64,000 nucleotides of DNA from assembly GCA_028456385.1 (NCBI GenBank), contig JALNQF010000157.1, forward strand, positions 1 through 64,000, written 5' to 3'. The position numbers and the translations under genes are program-made. Under the pieces are notes generated by a model. It was not told where the DNA came from. It was given only the letters and a program-made list of their open reading frames with translations, and ran no database searches. Below, one piece after another: positions 12,143-23,530 of this stretch; positions within the stretch are counted from its first letter, which is position 1, and each line of letters begins with the position of its first letter. This DNA comes from Ophiosphaerella korrae (Eukaryota; Ascomycota; Dothideomycetes; Pleosporales; Phaeosphaeriaceae).

Positions 12143-15100
12143 AGTTTCTTTTATTATAGAACTAGTACTATAGAATTTTCTTAACTTCTTATTCTTTCTA
12201 TTCTCTATATATATCTACTTTATATACTAGTAGTTCTACGTTCTATAGTACTTGTTCTAGTAGAGCTACGTAGAATATTAGGTATATCTTTATCTTATTT
12301 AGTAGCTTTAGTCTAAACGTAACTAGTATAACTACTTTCTTAATTTTGTATAGTCTTATCTTAACGTAGTCTAATATTAAACTTAGGTACTTACTCTTAA
12401 TATTTTTTTATACTAACTATACTTTTTCTCTCTCTCTAAATTAAGGTCTTTCTTTATACTTCTTATTATAGTACTTAGCTATCTAATTATATAGAAATTC
12501 TACGTCTTATCTTAGTTAATTATATATATTTTTAAGTTTGTTAGCAAAGTTTTCTCTTCTTAGAAACTAAGATATCTAGTTTCTTAATATCTAGTATATA
12601 TTAGGTTTAAATCTATAGTTTACAAAAAAGAGTAATACTCTTATTACTATATTCTTTGCGCTGTTATATACTAACTATACTATAAGTAGTAACTATACCT
12701 AATTATTCTAATTGTAGTTAAGATAGCATCTTAAATACTATTCTACTATCTAATTTATTCTTTCTAATTGTCTATCTATCTATAGTTAATATACTATAGA
12801 TATTATATAATATATTCCTAATTACGCTATTATTATTCTCTATAGTTTTAATATAAATTGTATATCTCTATCTATAATAATTTTGTCTAGTAGTCTATAT
12901 TAATAGATTATAGTTCCTAGAACCTAGTATATAGTAACCTCTATCCTACTCTTCTCTTTATATAGTCTAAAGTATATATACTTTATAAGTTTATCTACTA
13001 TTATTAGAATTCTATTATATTTAACTCTTAATATTAGGTCTCTAGATTTTAGTAGCTTTGTAATAAAGTCTATTGTAATAACTTTTTATAGTTATTTTAG
13101 TACTTCTAATAGCGATAGTATTCTATATAGTACGTATCTATTATATTTATTCCTATAGTATTCTATATAATCTTATAGTACTTCTATTACTAGTTATCTT
13201 GCTTTTAGAATATAATAGTCTTGTAGTAGTCTATCTAATATTTTCTTAATTCTTTAGTAACTATATACTAGTAGTTTATAGAATTGTTGTATAAATTCTC
13301 TTTAAATCTTACTTAGAATATATATTCTTCTATAGGCTTATACAAATCCTTTATAGATTTCTAGTTTTTCTATTTCTTTAGATACTTCTTGCGTTATTTT
13401 CTAAATCTATTTATCTAGCTTACTACTTATTCTTTTAAGTATTATAGCTATTTTAGGTATATTTAGGACTAAGTATCCTTCTTTATTCTTAACTAGGACT
13501 ATACCTATAGTATTTACTTCTTCTTATAAGTCTAGTCTTCTACTAAGGGTATTTATAAACTAATTATCTTTCTCTTTTATATATATAATTTCTATATTAA
13601 AAGTTAATAGGAATTCCTACTATTTTATATAACGTTATAATAACTCTTTATTTATTATAAATCTTATAAGATTCTTATAGTCTATATAAACCTTTATCTA
13701 ATATTTTACTCTTTATAGGTATACTCTCTACTATTTAAATACTTTATAGATTACTAGTATCTCTTTATTATAGATTAAGTAATTAAGTTCTACTATTTTT
13801 ATTTTTTTAGAGAAGTATTTAACTAAGTATTCTTTTTTAGTCTCTAGATCTTCTTGTATTAGTGCTATTCTATAGACTAAATTAGATGTATTTGTTTTTA
13901 CTATTACTAGTAGGTCTAGGTTATATATTTTAATAACTAGGTTTTTTATAAACTTCTTCTTAATCTTTTTAAATACTTTATTAGATTCTTTTATCTATTT
14001 AAATAGCGTATCTTTCTTTATAAGTCTTATTATTAGTTCTATATCTTTAGACTATCTTACTATTAACTTTTTATAAAAGTTAGCTAGTCTATAAAACTAT
14101 TATACTTCTTTTAGGTTTCTTAGTTATAGCTATTTATTAATTAATCTAATCTTTTCTAGGTTAATCTTAATTTTTCTTAGTTTAATAATAAATCCTAGGA
14201 AGTCTATTTCTTTTATGTAGAACTCGCATTTTCTTATCTTAAGAAATAATTTATTTTTTACTAGTTTTTCTAGTACTTTATATATATATTGCACGTATTC
14301 TTCTTCTATTTCTAAGAATATAAAGATATTGTCTAGGTACGTAAATATAAATATATCTAAGTACTCTCTTAGTACTATATTAATTCTTTCTTAGAATACT
14401 ACTAGTGTGTTTATTAAGCTAAATAGTATAACTAAGTATTTGTATAGTCTATACTATATTCTAAATACTATTTTCTACTTATTACCTTTCTTAATTCTAA
14501 TCTAGTAATAGGCGTTCTAAATATCTAGTTTTATAAAGATTCTTACTCTTTATAGTCTATCCTATATTCTATCTATTTGTAGTAGTAGGTATTAATTCTT
14601 ATTAGTAATTATATTAGTTTTCTTAAAATCTACGTAGGGTCTTTTATTACTTATCTCTTTTTTATCTATAAATATTAGTCTATACGCTACTAAGAATTTA
14701 GATTCTCTTATCTATCCTTTCTTTATTACGTTTTAGATAAATATTTACTTAATTTTAGATTCTTCTTCTATATTTTAGTAGACTAGGCTCTATCTTAAGT
14801 TTTTACCTTCTTCTAATTCTATCGCTAAGTCCTATAGTTAATATTCTAGAAAGTAGTCTTCTAGCTTAATAAGCTATTTTTCTTATTCCTTATATTCTTC
14901 TAGGAATTCTCTTTTATATGTACTTATATTAGCTCTTAATATATTTTATCTAAAGTAGTTAATTTCTTCTATTCTCTAATTAATTCGTAGGTTAGTTATC
15001 TATAACTATAGTATACCTAGTATTATATCTTACTTGTTATTAATTGTTGTTATATCTATAACTATATTCTTAATTTCTAGTCTTTCTAACCTTAATATTA

Positions 15101-16390
15101 AAGGTACTATCTTAAATTATATAGGCTCTTAGAATAGTTTTCCTTTAATTATACTTAGTTATTAAGAGTATTTCTTTATTATATACTTTATTCCTTATAT
15201 CTCTATAAACTTCTTTAATATAAAGTTCTTTATAGCTCTACTATTAATTATTAATTATACTTTCTTTCCTTAGTATATACCTATTTTCGTAATATATAGG
15301 CCTCTTATACCTTCTAGCTTTTCTTACTTTAGTAACTTGGTAAATTATCTATCTTTCTAAGGCTATAGGCCTACCTTAAGTTTATATTCTTTATATTTTA
15401 GATATTTATTATATATATATTTATACTATAGTCCTCCTTAGACGTATTTCTTAGATAGTTTTAGGCTAGGTCTTACTACTACGTATCTATCTTCTAGGAT
15501 TATTTCCTATCCTTAGATATTTTCTACTAGAATTACTCTTATATAATTATAACCTCTTCTTCTTATAGGCTATATATTATTGTTTATCTTAGAGTTCCTA
15601 TATATAATATAATTCTTATCTAAGTATAATATCTATAATACTTTAAAGTATACTAGGTATTCTAGATTTATTATCTTGTTATCCCCTTCTTAGTATTTAC
15701 TTTTACTAGGTATATCTATTATTAAGATATAGTATACTACTAGTACTTTTAGTATATAGGCTTTGTTAATCTATTACGTCTTTCTTATAAAGTATTACTA
15801 CTCTCTAGGTATAAGTATTCTTCTTACTATAACTATATATTACTTTATCTATTCCTAAAATAGTATAAACTTTGTTTTTTTAAGATTATATTCTTTTCAG
15901 TCTATATACGCTTTCTCTATACTTATAACTATTAAGTATATCTAAATAAATTTCTAGTCTTTATTTCGTTCCTCTATATCTATTATTATATAGCTATTGT
16001 AGCTATATATTATTAGCTAGGTATATTCTATACCTTTTATACTAACTTATCTTTTACTTCTTTATAGTTCTTTAGAAGTAGTTATAGTAGTCTCTTTATT
16101 TAGTACTAGTCCTTTAGCCTAGATTAATAGTACTAGAGGCTCTTCCCCTTCTAAGTCTTCTATTAGTAGGTCTATTACTTAGGCTATTTCTTCTAGCTAA
16201 GCTTTTATTCTTTCTCTTATTATAGCTACTTTAAATCTCTATTATAAGAAGTATCTTACTCTCTACTTACTAGAAAGATATATATAGTAGTTATTGTTAT
16301 AATAAAAGGTCTAGTAGAGTATTACGTATTATACTTCTTTACTCTTAGCTACTTTCTCTTAAGGTTTAGCCTATACTTATAGTGCTTCCT
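12143..16390 (-). pseudogene. G2 pol pseudogene (protease, RT, RNase H, integrase, chromodomain start)
   Basis: Minus strand. The gag-pol linker is followed by protease NSRA at 15234-15245, RT box YLDN at 14328-14339 (VLREYLD.FIFTYLDNIFIF context), RNase H around 13550-14050, integrase around 12200-13500, and the start of the chromodomain up to 12148. The remaining end lies at 4970-5121 beyond G3. Frame phase matches gag at 17502. RIP stops are dense. Same family as G5 by the 3' region and LTR type. Confidence 0.87.
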
Positions 16391-17523
16391 TCTTCTTTTT
16401 AGTTATCTTTAACTAGGTTTCTTTTTTTAAGTTCTTACTCTTATAGTCTTTTATAAAGTGTCCTAGTTTCCTATATTTATAATATACTATATCCTTTTTG
16501 TTTTTTAATTAGTAGTCTTTCGCGTAGTAGCTTAGTTTACTATAGTTAAAGTACGTAAAGTCTTTATTCTTCTTTTTCTTTCTATCCTTATTAGCGTTAA
16601 AGACTATAGAGTCTCCCTTGTTATAATTCTAGGTGTAACCTCTATATTTATTCTTCTTCTATTCTTAAAGATTATTATTAATTTGTATTACTTATTACTT
16701 TAGAGCTTCTAGTATCCTTAGTTTTTCTATATAGATTATCTTGTATTAGATCTTAGAGTTTAATCCTTGTTTAAACTATAATATTAAAGCTAATTTATTC
16801 TATTCTATATTTTATAATAGTTATTTAAACTATAATACGTACTTTAGAATACTCTAACTTTGTATAAGCTTTTTTAGCTATTCTTCTACTTATTAGGTAA
16901 CGTCTATATCCTTAAATACTACTCTTATTTGTTTAGTAAAGTATTTATAACTTCTAAAAATAGCTCTAGTTTTATCTTTCTAGGTTATTAGAGAATATAT
17001 TATATAATCTATCTAGTAAGGTTTATACTATCTTATTACGTCTTCTTTAAAGTATAATCTAATATATATTACTTTTTTCTCTTCTATATTAAAGTATAGT
17101 ACTTATACATCTATTTAGAGTTATACTAATATAATAAAAGGTTTTAGTTTTTCCCTTATTTTATTAAACTTCTTAAGTATAGGTATCTTTAGTAGTTTCT
17201 TTGTTGCACTTATCTCTAGTCTTTAGGTAATTAGTTCTATCTAGTTTTATCCTTAGATAATAGCCTTAATCTATACTTTATTTTACTTTATATAGTCTTA
17301 AAGCTCTTTGTTCTATATTTCTAGGGTATTAATTACTATTTTTATATCTTCTTTATTATTAATTAATTAGTTAAGACAACCTTTAATTGTTTCCTATATA
17401 GTACTATCTAATTTAAGGCTACTTCTAGGGGCTTTACTTATTTTAGTTAAACTTTCTACTATCGTATTAGCTAGACTATACGCTACTTACGCTTTACTTC
17501 TTGTAATAACTAAATTAGTAAAG
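16391..17523 (-). pseudogene. G2 gag pseudogene
   Basis: The minus-strand gag frame opens at the inner edge of the 5' LTR with TNLVITRSKA and VAYSLANTIVESLTKISKAP. Two zinc knuckles sit at about 16450-16560; their Cys codons read Tyr. The SKAP...SSLKLDSTI stretch resembles G5 and G12 more than G1 and G8, which read KxVAKALIS here. Length from LTR to the second knuckle is about 1.07 kb, the same as in G5. Confidence 0.85.
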
Positions 17524-17953
17524 TATTATGTAGGTAATTACTAAAGTTAACTTCCTAGTACCTAAGAGTTATTAGTAAATTAAGAGTTAATAGTAAAAGC
17601 TTAGGTTGTAATCTATAATAACTATAAACAATAGAAGATGTTTTACAACTATCTTGTATTAGCGTTCTATAGTTAAAGGATTAGATTACTAATACTATCC
17701 TAATAATATATCTCCTACTAACTATATACTTGTCGTAATCTATAATCTATAGTTACTAAGATTAGTAGATTGTAGATTGTCCTAATCTATAATCTATTAA
17801 TACTAAGAGTACATAGATTATAGATTAACCTAGGTGTCCTAATTATATATAGCTTCCTAATCGAGGTTGTTACTCTACTTGTCTTATGCTTTGTTAGCGT
17901 CTAGATCGGGACTAATTAGTTCTATCTCGATTCCTTCTATTACACCTATAACA
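17524..17953 (-). repeat. G2 5' LTR
   Basis: This is 430 bp, with left edge TATTATGTAGG and right edge CACCTATAACA, matching 3900-4329 along its length. It is followed by the duplication TTTAT (17954-17958). The inner edge abuts CTTTACTAATTTAG (minus-strand sense), the primer-binding region without a TGG start. Confidence 0.93.
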
Positions 17954-17958
17954 TTTAT

Positions 17959-19315
17959 TATATATACTATTTCTTCTAGCTACGCTTTTATTCTTTCTTT
18001 TATTACTACTACTTTGTTTTTCTATTATAGGAAATATCCTACTCCTTACTTACTAAAAAGATATATATAGTAGTTATCTTTATAATAAAAGGTTTAGTAG
18101 AGTATTATATACTATAATTCTTTACTCCTAGCTACTTTCTCTTAAGGTTTAGCCTATACTTGTAGTACTTCTTTCTTCTTCTTAGTTATTTTTAACTAAG
18201 GTTACTTATCTTTCTTAAGATCTTTACTTTTATAGTCTTTTATAAAGTATCCTAGTTTCTTATATTTATAATATACTATATTTCTTTTTAACTTTAATTA
18301 GTAGTTCTTTACGTAGTAGCTTAGTTTACTATAGTTAAAGTACGTAAAGTCTTTATTCTTCTTTTTCTTTTTATCTTTATTTACGTTAAGGATTATAGGG
18401 TCTTTCTTGTTATAATTCTAGGTATAACCTCTATATTTATTCTTCTTCTATTCTCGAAGATTATTATTAATTTATATTACTTATTACTTTAGAGCTTCTA
18501 GTATTTATAGTTTTTCTATGTAGATTATTTTGTATTAAATCTTAGAGTTTAGTCTTTACTTAAATTACAATATTAAAGCTAACTTATTTTATTCTATATT
18601 TTATAATAGTTATTTAAACTATAATATATATTCTAGAATACTTTAGCTTTATATAAGCTTCTCTAACTATTCTTTAGCTTATTAGGTAATATTTATATCC
18701 CTAAACGCTACTCTTATTTATCTAGTAAAGTATTTATAACTTCTAAAAATAGCTCTAGTCTTGTCCTTCTAGGTTATTAGGGCGTGTGTTGTATAGTCTA
18801 TCTAGTAAGGTTTAAACTATCTTATTATATTTTCTTTAAGGTGTATTCTAATATATATTACTTTCTTTTCTTTTATATTAAAGTGTAGTACTTATATATC
18901 TATCTAGAGTTGTACTAATATAATAAAGGGTTTTAATTTTTCTCTTATTCTATTAAACTTCTTAAGTATAGGTATCTTTAGTAGTTTCTTTATTATACTT
19001 ATTTCTAGGCGTTACGTAATTAGTTCTATCTAATTTTATCCTTTAATAATAGCTTTAATCTATACCTTGTTTTATTTTGCGTATTCTTAGAGTTCTTTAT
19101 TCTAGGTCTCTAACGCGTTAATTACTATTTTTATATCTTCTTTCTTAGAGATTAAGTTGTTTATATAGTTCTTAATATCCTTCTATACTATATTATCTAA
19201 ATTATAACTACTTATAAGTACTTTAACTACTCTTTTAGTTAAACTTTCTACTATTGTATTAGCTAGACTATACGCTACTTACGCTTTGCTTCTTGTAATA
19301 ACTAAATTAGTAAAG
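17959..19315 (-). pseudogene. G1 gag pseudogene and linker start
   Basis: This is the minus-strand gag of the outer element. It starts at the LTR edge with NLVITRSKA, then VAYSLANTIVESLTKRVVKVLISSYNLDNIV. It ends in two CCHC knuckles at about 18235-18355 and a Lys-rich segment before the G2 insertion site at 17958. The post-knuckle text YYKDNYYIYLF.K has exact counterparts in G3, G4 and G5. Knuckle Cys codons are mutated. The reading frame continues at 3894 on the other side of G2. Confidence 0.83.
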
Positions 19316-19775
19316 TGTAACTAGGTATTACTAGAGTTAACTCCTAATACCTAAAAGTTATTAGTAGATTATAAGGTAATAATAAAAGCTTATCTTTAGG
19401 AATCTATAATAACTATAAACAATAGAAGATGTTTTATAACTATCTTGTATTAGCGTTCTATAGTTAAAGGATTAAATTACTAATACTATCTTAATAATAC
19501 GTATACTATAAACTATATACTTATACTAATCTATTTATATAACAATATAGATTACTACTAATCTATACGTACGTATCTATAGATTACCTTAATCTATTTA
19601 TATATTATTATAGATTACTTTAATCTATTTATACGTAATTATAGATTACTACTACGTATCCTAGTTATAGGTAGTTTCCTAATTAAGGTTATTACCCTAC
19701 TTGTCCTATACTTTATTAGCACCTAAGTTAAGACTAATTAGTTCTATCTCGATTTCTCTTGTTACACTCGTAATA
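19316..19775 (-). repeat. G1 5' LTR (type i, 31-bp repeats)
   Basis: About 460 bp, with left edge TGTAACTAGG just outside the gag start. The right edge is read as CTCGTAATA. Four diverged copies of the TAATCTAT...ATAGATTA unit (about 19530-19650) mark the type i U3. It lies head-to-head with the G4 LTR that starts at 19776, giving a long inverted repeat. The exact right end is uncertain by a few bases because no left partner is in the window. Confidence 0.8.
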
Positions 19776-19779
19776 AGAG
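19756..19779. repeat. Perfectly spaced hairpin at the G1/G4 LTR junction
   Basis: CTCTTGTTAC, a 4-base loop and GTAATAAGAG form a 10-bp inverted repeat with one mismatch, which a RIP change explains. It sits exactly where the two opposite LTRs meet. Confidence 0.6.
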
Positions 19780-20111
19780 TAATCTATAATTACGTATAAA
19801 TAGATTAGAGTAATCTATAATAACGTATAAATAGATTAAGATAATCTATAATTATATATAAATAGATTAATATAATCTATATTGTTGTATAAATAGATTA
19901 GTATACGTATATAGTTAAATAGAATACGTATTATTAGGATAGTATTAGTAATCTAATCTCTAACCTAGAACGCTAATACTTAATATTATATATGCAAATT
20001 AACTATTATTTATAGTTATTACTAATTATAATATAAGCTTTTATTATTAACTCTTAATCTACTAATAACTCTAGAGGTTATTAAGAAGTTAACCTTAGTA
20101 TACCTATTACA
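19776..20111 (+). repeat. G4 5' LTR, right part only
   Basis: 336 bp ending in CCTATTACA, directly followed by CCTTACTAATTTAG and gag. The first ~130 bases of a normal LTR are missing. Its U5 half closely matches the G4 3' LTR (shared ATAACTCTAGAG near the end), but its U3 is type i while the 3' LTR has a type ii-like U3. Confidence 0.85.
19780..19903 (+). repeat. Four tandem 31-bp units, each an imperfect hairpin
   Basis: Units lie at 19780-19810, 19811-19841, 19842-19872 and 19873-19903. Each begins TAATCTAT and ends ATAGATTA plus 3 bases, so every unit can fold on itself. The same array, with other copy numbers, marks the LTRs of G1, G8 and the solo LTR at 34355. Confidence 0.9.
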
Positions 20112-20115
20112 CCTT

Positions 20116-21948
20116 ACTAATTTAGTTATTAAGAGAAGCGAAGCGTAAGTAGCGTATAGTCTAGCTTACACGATTATAGAAAGTTTAACTAAAAAAGTAG
20201 CTAAGGTACTTATAAGTAGCTATAAATTAGATAATATAGTATAGAAAGTAATTAGAGAATATATAAATAACTTAATCTTAGAAAAAAAAGATATAAAGAA
20301 AGTAATTAGTACTTTAGAAATATAAAACAAGGAACTATTAGACTATTTAAAGTAAAATAAAGTATAAATTAAAGCTATTATTAAAGGTTAGAACTAGATA
20401 AAACTAATTACTTAAAGACTAGAGATAAGCGTAATAAAGAAACTACCTAAGATACGTATACTTAAAAAATTTAATAGAATAAAAGAAAAACTAAAACTCT
20501 TTATAGTATTAGTATAACTCTAGATAGATACATAAGTACTATACTTTAATATAGAAGAAAAGAAAGTAATATATATTAGAATATACTTTAAAGAAGATAT
20601 AATAAGATAGTTTAAACCTTACTAGATAGACTATATAATATACGCCCTAATAATATAGAAAGATAAAACTAAAGCTATCTTTAGAAGTTATAAATACTTT
20701 ACTAGACAAATAAGAGTAGTATTTAGAGATATAGATATTACCTAATAGGCTAAAGAAAGGCTAGAAAAGCTTATATAAAATAAAAGTATTCTAGAATATA
20801 TATTATAGTTTAAACAACTATTGTAAAATATAGAATAGAATAAGTTAGCTTTAATATTAAGATTTAAATAAAGACTAAACTTAAAAATCTAATATAAAAT
20901 AATTAATATAGGAAAGCTATAAATACTAGAAGCCCTAAAGTAATAGGTAATATAGATTAATAATAATCTTTAAGAATAGAAGAAGAATAAATATAAAAGT
21001 TATACCTAGAACTATAAAAAGAGAGACTTTATAATCCTTTACGCTAATAAAGATAAGAAAAAGAAGAAGAATAAAGACTTTATATATATTAACTATAGTA
21101 AAAAAAGCGACTACGTAAAAGACTACTAAGTATAAAAGAAAAAAGATATAGTATATTATAAATATAAAAGACTAAAATACTTTATAAAAGATTATAGAAG
21201 TAAAGACTATAAGAAAGATAAAGAAGCCTAGTTAAAGATAACTAAAAGTAAGAAGGAAGTACTAAAAGTAAAGGCTAAACATTAGAAAAAAGTAGCTAGG
21301 AGTAAAGAACTATAATATATAATACTTTACTAAACCTTTTATTATAAAGATAACTACTATATATATCTTTTTAGTAAGTAGAGAGTAAGATAGTTCTTAT
21401 AAAATAATAGAGTAGTAGTAATAAAAGAAAGAATAAAAGCTTAGCTAGAAGAAATAGTATACGTAATAGACTTACTAATAGAAGATTTAGAAAAGAAAGA
21501 GCCTTAGATTCTATTAATCTAGGCTAAAGAACTAGTACTAGATAAAGAGACTACTATAGCTCTCTCTAAAAGACTATAAAGAAGTAAGAAATAAGTTAGA
21601 ATAAAAAGTATAAAGTATACCTAATTAATAATATATAACTATAATAGCTATATAATAATAGATATAAAAGAGTAAAATAAATAAAAGAAGTTTATTTAGA
21701 AATACTTACTAGTTATTAGTATAGAGAAAGTGTATAAAGACTAGAAAGAAAGTAATCCTAAAGAAATAAAGTTTATACTATTTTAAGAATAGATTAAATA
21801 ATATATAGTTATAGTAAGAAGAATACTTATATAAAGAAAATAGTAGTACTTTATAAAAAAGATATAATAGATTAATAAAGCCTATATACTAAGATTACTA
21901 GTAGTATACTATACTCTAATATAAGAAATACCTCGAATAGATAAATAC
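20116..21948 (+). pseudogene. G4 gag pseudogene and linker, interrupted by G5
   Basis: The plus-strand frame begins at the LTR edge: TNLVIKRSEA, VAYSLAYTIIESLTKK, then the gag core with LHFNIEEKKVIYIRI, AIFRSYKYFTRQIRVVFRDIDIT and a lysine-rich region. Two knuckles lie at about 21078-21200 with most Cys as Tyr. The linker after the knuckles continues to the break at 21948, where AATAC is duplicated at 28927-28931. The downstream half resumes at 28932. Stops are RIP-type. Confidence 0.85.
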
Positions 21949-22377
21949 TATTACGGGTGTAATAGAAGAAATCGAGATAGAACTAATTAGTCCTAATCTA
22001 GGCGCTAACGAAGTATAGGACGAGTAGGGTAACGACCTTGATTAGGAGACTACATATAACTAGGATACCTAGGCTAATCTATAATCTATAGACTCTTAGC
22101 ATTAATAGATTATAGATTAAGACAATCTATAATCTACTAGTCTTAGTAACTACAGATTATAGATTACGACGAGTATATAGTTAGTAAGATATATATTGTT
22201 AGGATAGTATTAGCAATTTAATCCTTTAACTATAGAACGCTAATACAAGATAGTTGCGAAACATCTTCTATTATTTATAAGTTATTATAGATTATAACCT
22301 AAGCTTTTACTATTAACTCTTAATCTACTAATACCCTTTAGGTACTAGGAAGTTAACCCTAGTAATACCCTGTTACA
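21949..22377 (+). repeat. G5 5' LTR
   Basis: 429 bp, beginning TATTACGGGTGTAATAG and ending CCCTGTTACA. The type ii U3 with AATCTATAATCTA repeats lies around 22075-22165. ATTAGCAA at 22209-22216 is complementary to TTGCTAAT at 22380-22387 just outside the LTR, a possible self-priming pair. Confidence 0.95.
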
Positions 22378-22400
22378 CCTTGCTAATTTAGTTATTACGA
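22378..22400 (+). promoter_or_regulatory. Putative primer-binding region without TGG
   Basis: Directly after the 5' LTR comes CCTTGCTAATTTAG instead of the usual TGG complementary to a tRNA CCA end. The same block (allowing RIP) follows the 5' LTR of G1, G2, G3, G4, G8, G10 and G12. It already lies inside the extended gag frame. Confidence 0.5.
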
Positions 22401-23530
22401 GAAGCGAAGCGTAAGTAGCGTATAGTCTAGCTAACACGATAGTAGAAAGTTTAACTAAAATAAGCAAAGCCCCTAAGAGTAGTTATAAGTCTAATAGTAC
22501 TGTATAAGAAATAATTAAGGACTAAATTAACAATTTAATCTTAGACAAAGAAGATATAAAAATAGTAAACGATACTTTAGAAATATAGAATAAGGAACTA
22601 TAAGATTACGTAAAGTAAAATAAAGTATAGATTAAAGCTATTATTAAAGGTTAGAATTAGATAGAACTAATTATATAACGTCTAGTAATAAGTGTAACAA
22701 AGAAACTACCTAAGATACTTATTTTTAAAAGATTTAATAGAATAAGAGAGAAACTAAAACTCTTTATTACTTTAGTACAACTCTAGATAGATATACAAGT
22801 ACTACACTTTAATATAGAAGAAAAAAAGGTAATATATATTAGGTTATACCTTAAAGAAGACGCGATAAGATAGTATAAACCTTACTAGATAGACTATATA
22901 ATACACTCTCTAATAACCTAGAAGGATAAAACTAGAGCTATTTTTAGAAGTTATAAATACTTTACTAAACAAATAAGAGTAGTATTTAGAGATATAGATA
23001 TTACCTAATAAGCTAAAGAGTAGCTAGTAAAGCTTATACAAAACTAGAGTGTTCCTAAGTACGTATTATAGTTTAAATAACTATCGCAAAACATAGAATA
23101 GAACGAGTTAGCCTTAATATTACAATTTAAATAAGGACTTAACTCTAAGATTTAATACAAGATAATATATATAGAGAAACTAAGGACACTAGAAGCCCTA
23201 AAGTAATAGGTAATATAAATTAATAATAATCTTTAAGAATAGAAGAAGAATAAATATAGAGGTTATACCTAGAACTATAATAAGGGAGACCTTATAATCC
23301 TTAACGCTAATAAGGATAGAAAAAAAAAAAAAAATAAAGACTTTACGTACTTTAATTATAGCAAACTAGGCTACTATATAAAAGACTACTAATTATAAAA
23401 AAAGAAGGATATAGTATATTATAAATATAGAAAACTAGAATACTTTACAAAAGACTATAAAAGAAAGAACCTAAAGAAAGAAACTTAGTTAAAAATAACT
23501 AAAAAGAAGAAAGAAGTACTATAAGTATAG
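22382..23530 (+). pseudogene. G5 gag pseudogene with two CCHC knuckles
   Basis: This is the structural protein region. The frame runs ANLVITRSEA, VAYSLANTIVESLTK, SKAPKSSYKSNSTV. Then comes the gag core with FKRFNRIREKLKLFI, HFNIEEKKVIYIRLYLKEDAI, AIFRSYKYFTKQIRVVFRDIDIT and LVKLIQN.SVPKYVL.FK. It ends in two knuckles at 23351-23465 (FNYSKLGYYIKDY and YYKYRKLEYFTKDY; Cys and His turned to Tyr). No Met is visible between LTR and frame start, so the start is uncertain. All stops are TAG or TAA where Gln or Trp is plausible. The frame is continuous with pol. Confidence 0.9.

Larger units (their letters stand above)
3900..17953 (-). mobile_element. G2: complete chromovirus element inserted in G1, itself split by G3
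   Basis: G2 is bounded by two 430-bp LTRs (3900-4329 and 17524-17953) and a 5-bp target duplication TTTAT (3895-3899, 17954-17958). Without G3 and one copy of its duplication it is about 7.03 kb. It is on the minus strand: gag is at the right, the chromodomain at the left. The 7026 bases added by G3 and its duplication are a multiple of three. With them removed, gag and the RT box share one frame. LTRs begin with TG-like and end with CA-like dinucleotides after allowing for RIP. It must be younger than G1 and older than G3. Confidence 0.93.
1..19775 (-). mobile_element. G1: chromovirus Ty3/gypsy element, split by G2 and cut by the window edge
   Basis: G1 runs leftward. Its 5' LTR (19316-19775) and gag (17959-19315) lie right of G2; linker, protease, RT, RNase H and most of integrase lie at 1-3899. 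The chromodomain, 3' region and 3' LTR are beyond position 1. The two halves join at a 5-bp duplication TTTAT (3895-3899 and 17954-17958) flanking G2, which shows they were one element. The coding parts are full of RIP-type stops. Family assignment rests on the gag knuckles, the NSRA remnant of the protease DSGA site, the YLDN remnant of the RT YxDD box and integrase C-terminal similarity to its neighbours. Confidence 0.85.

Noticed and set aside
17867..18070. 67-codon open frame on the plus strand
   Set aside because: It spans the edge between the G2 5' LTR and G1 gag in antisense, crosses an insertion junction, and has no counterpart elsewhere. It is a chance frame in low-complexity DNA.
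19780..19903. Tandem 31-bp units as a CRISPR array
   Set aside because: Units are contiguous without unique spacers, lie inside an LTR and recur in other LTRs.
19316..20111. Inverted LTR pair as a fold-back or palindromic transposon
   Set aside because: Each LTR continues into its own gag in opposite directions, so these are two 5' LTRs of separate elements that meet.
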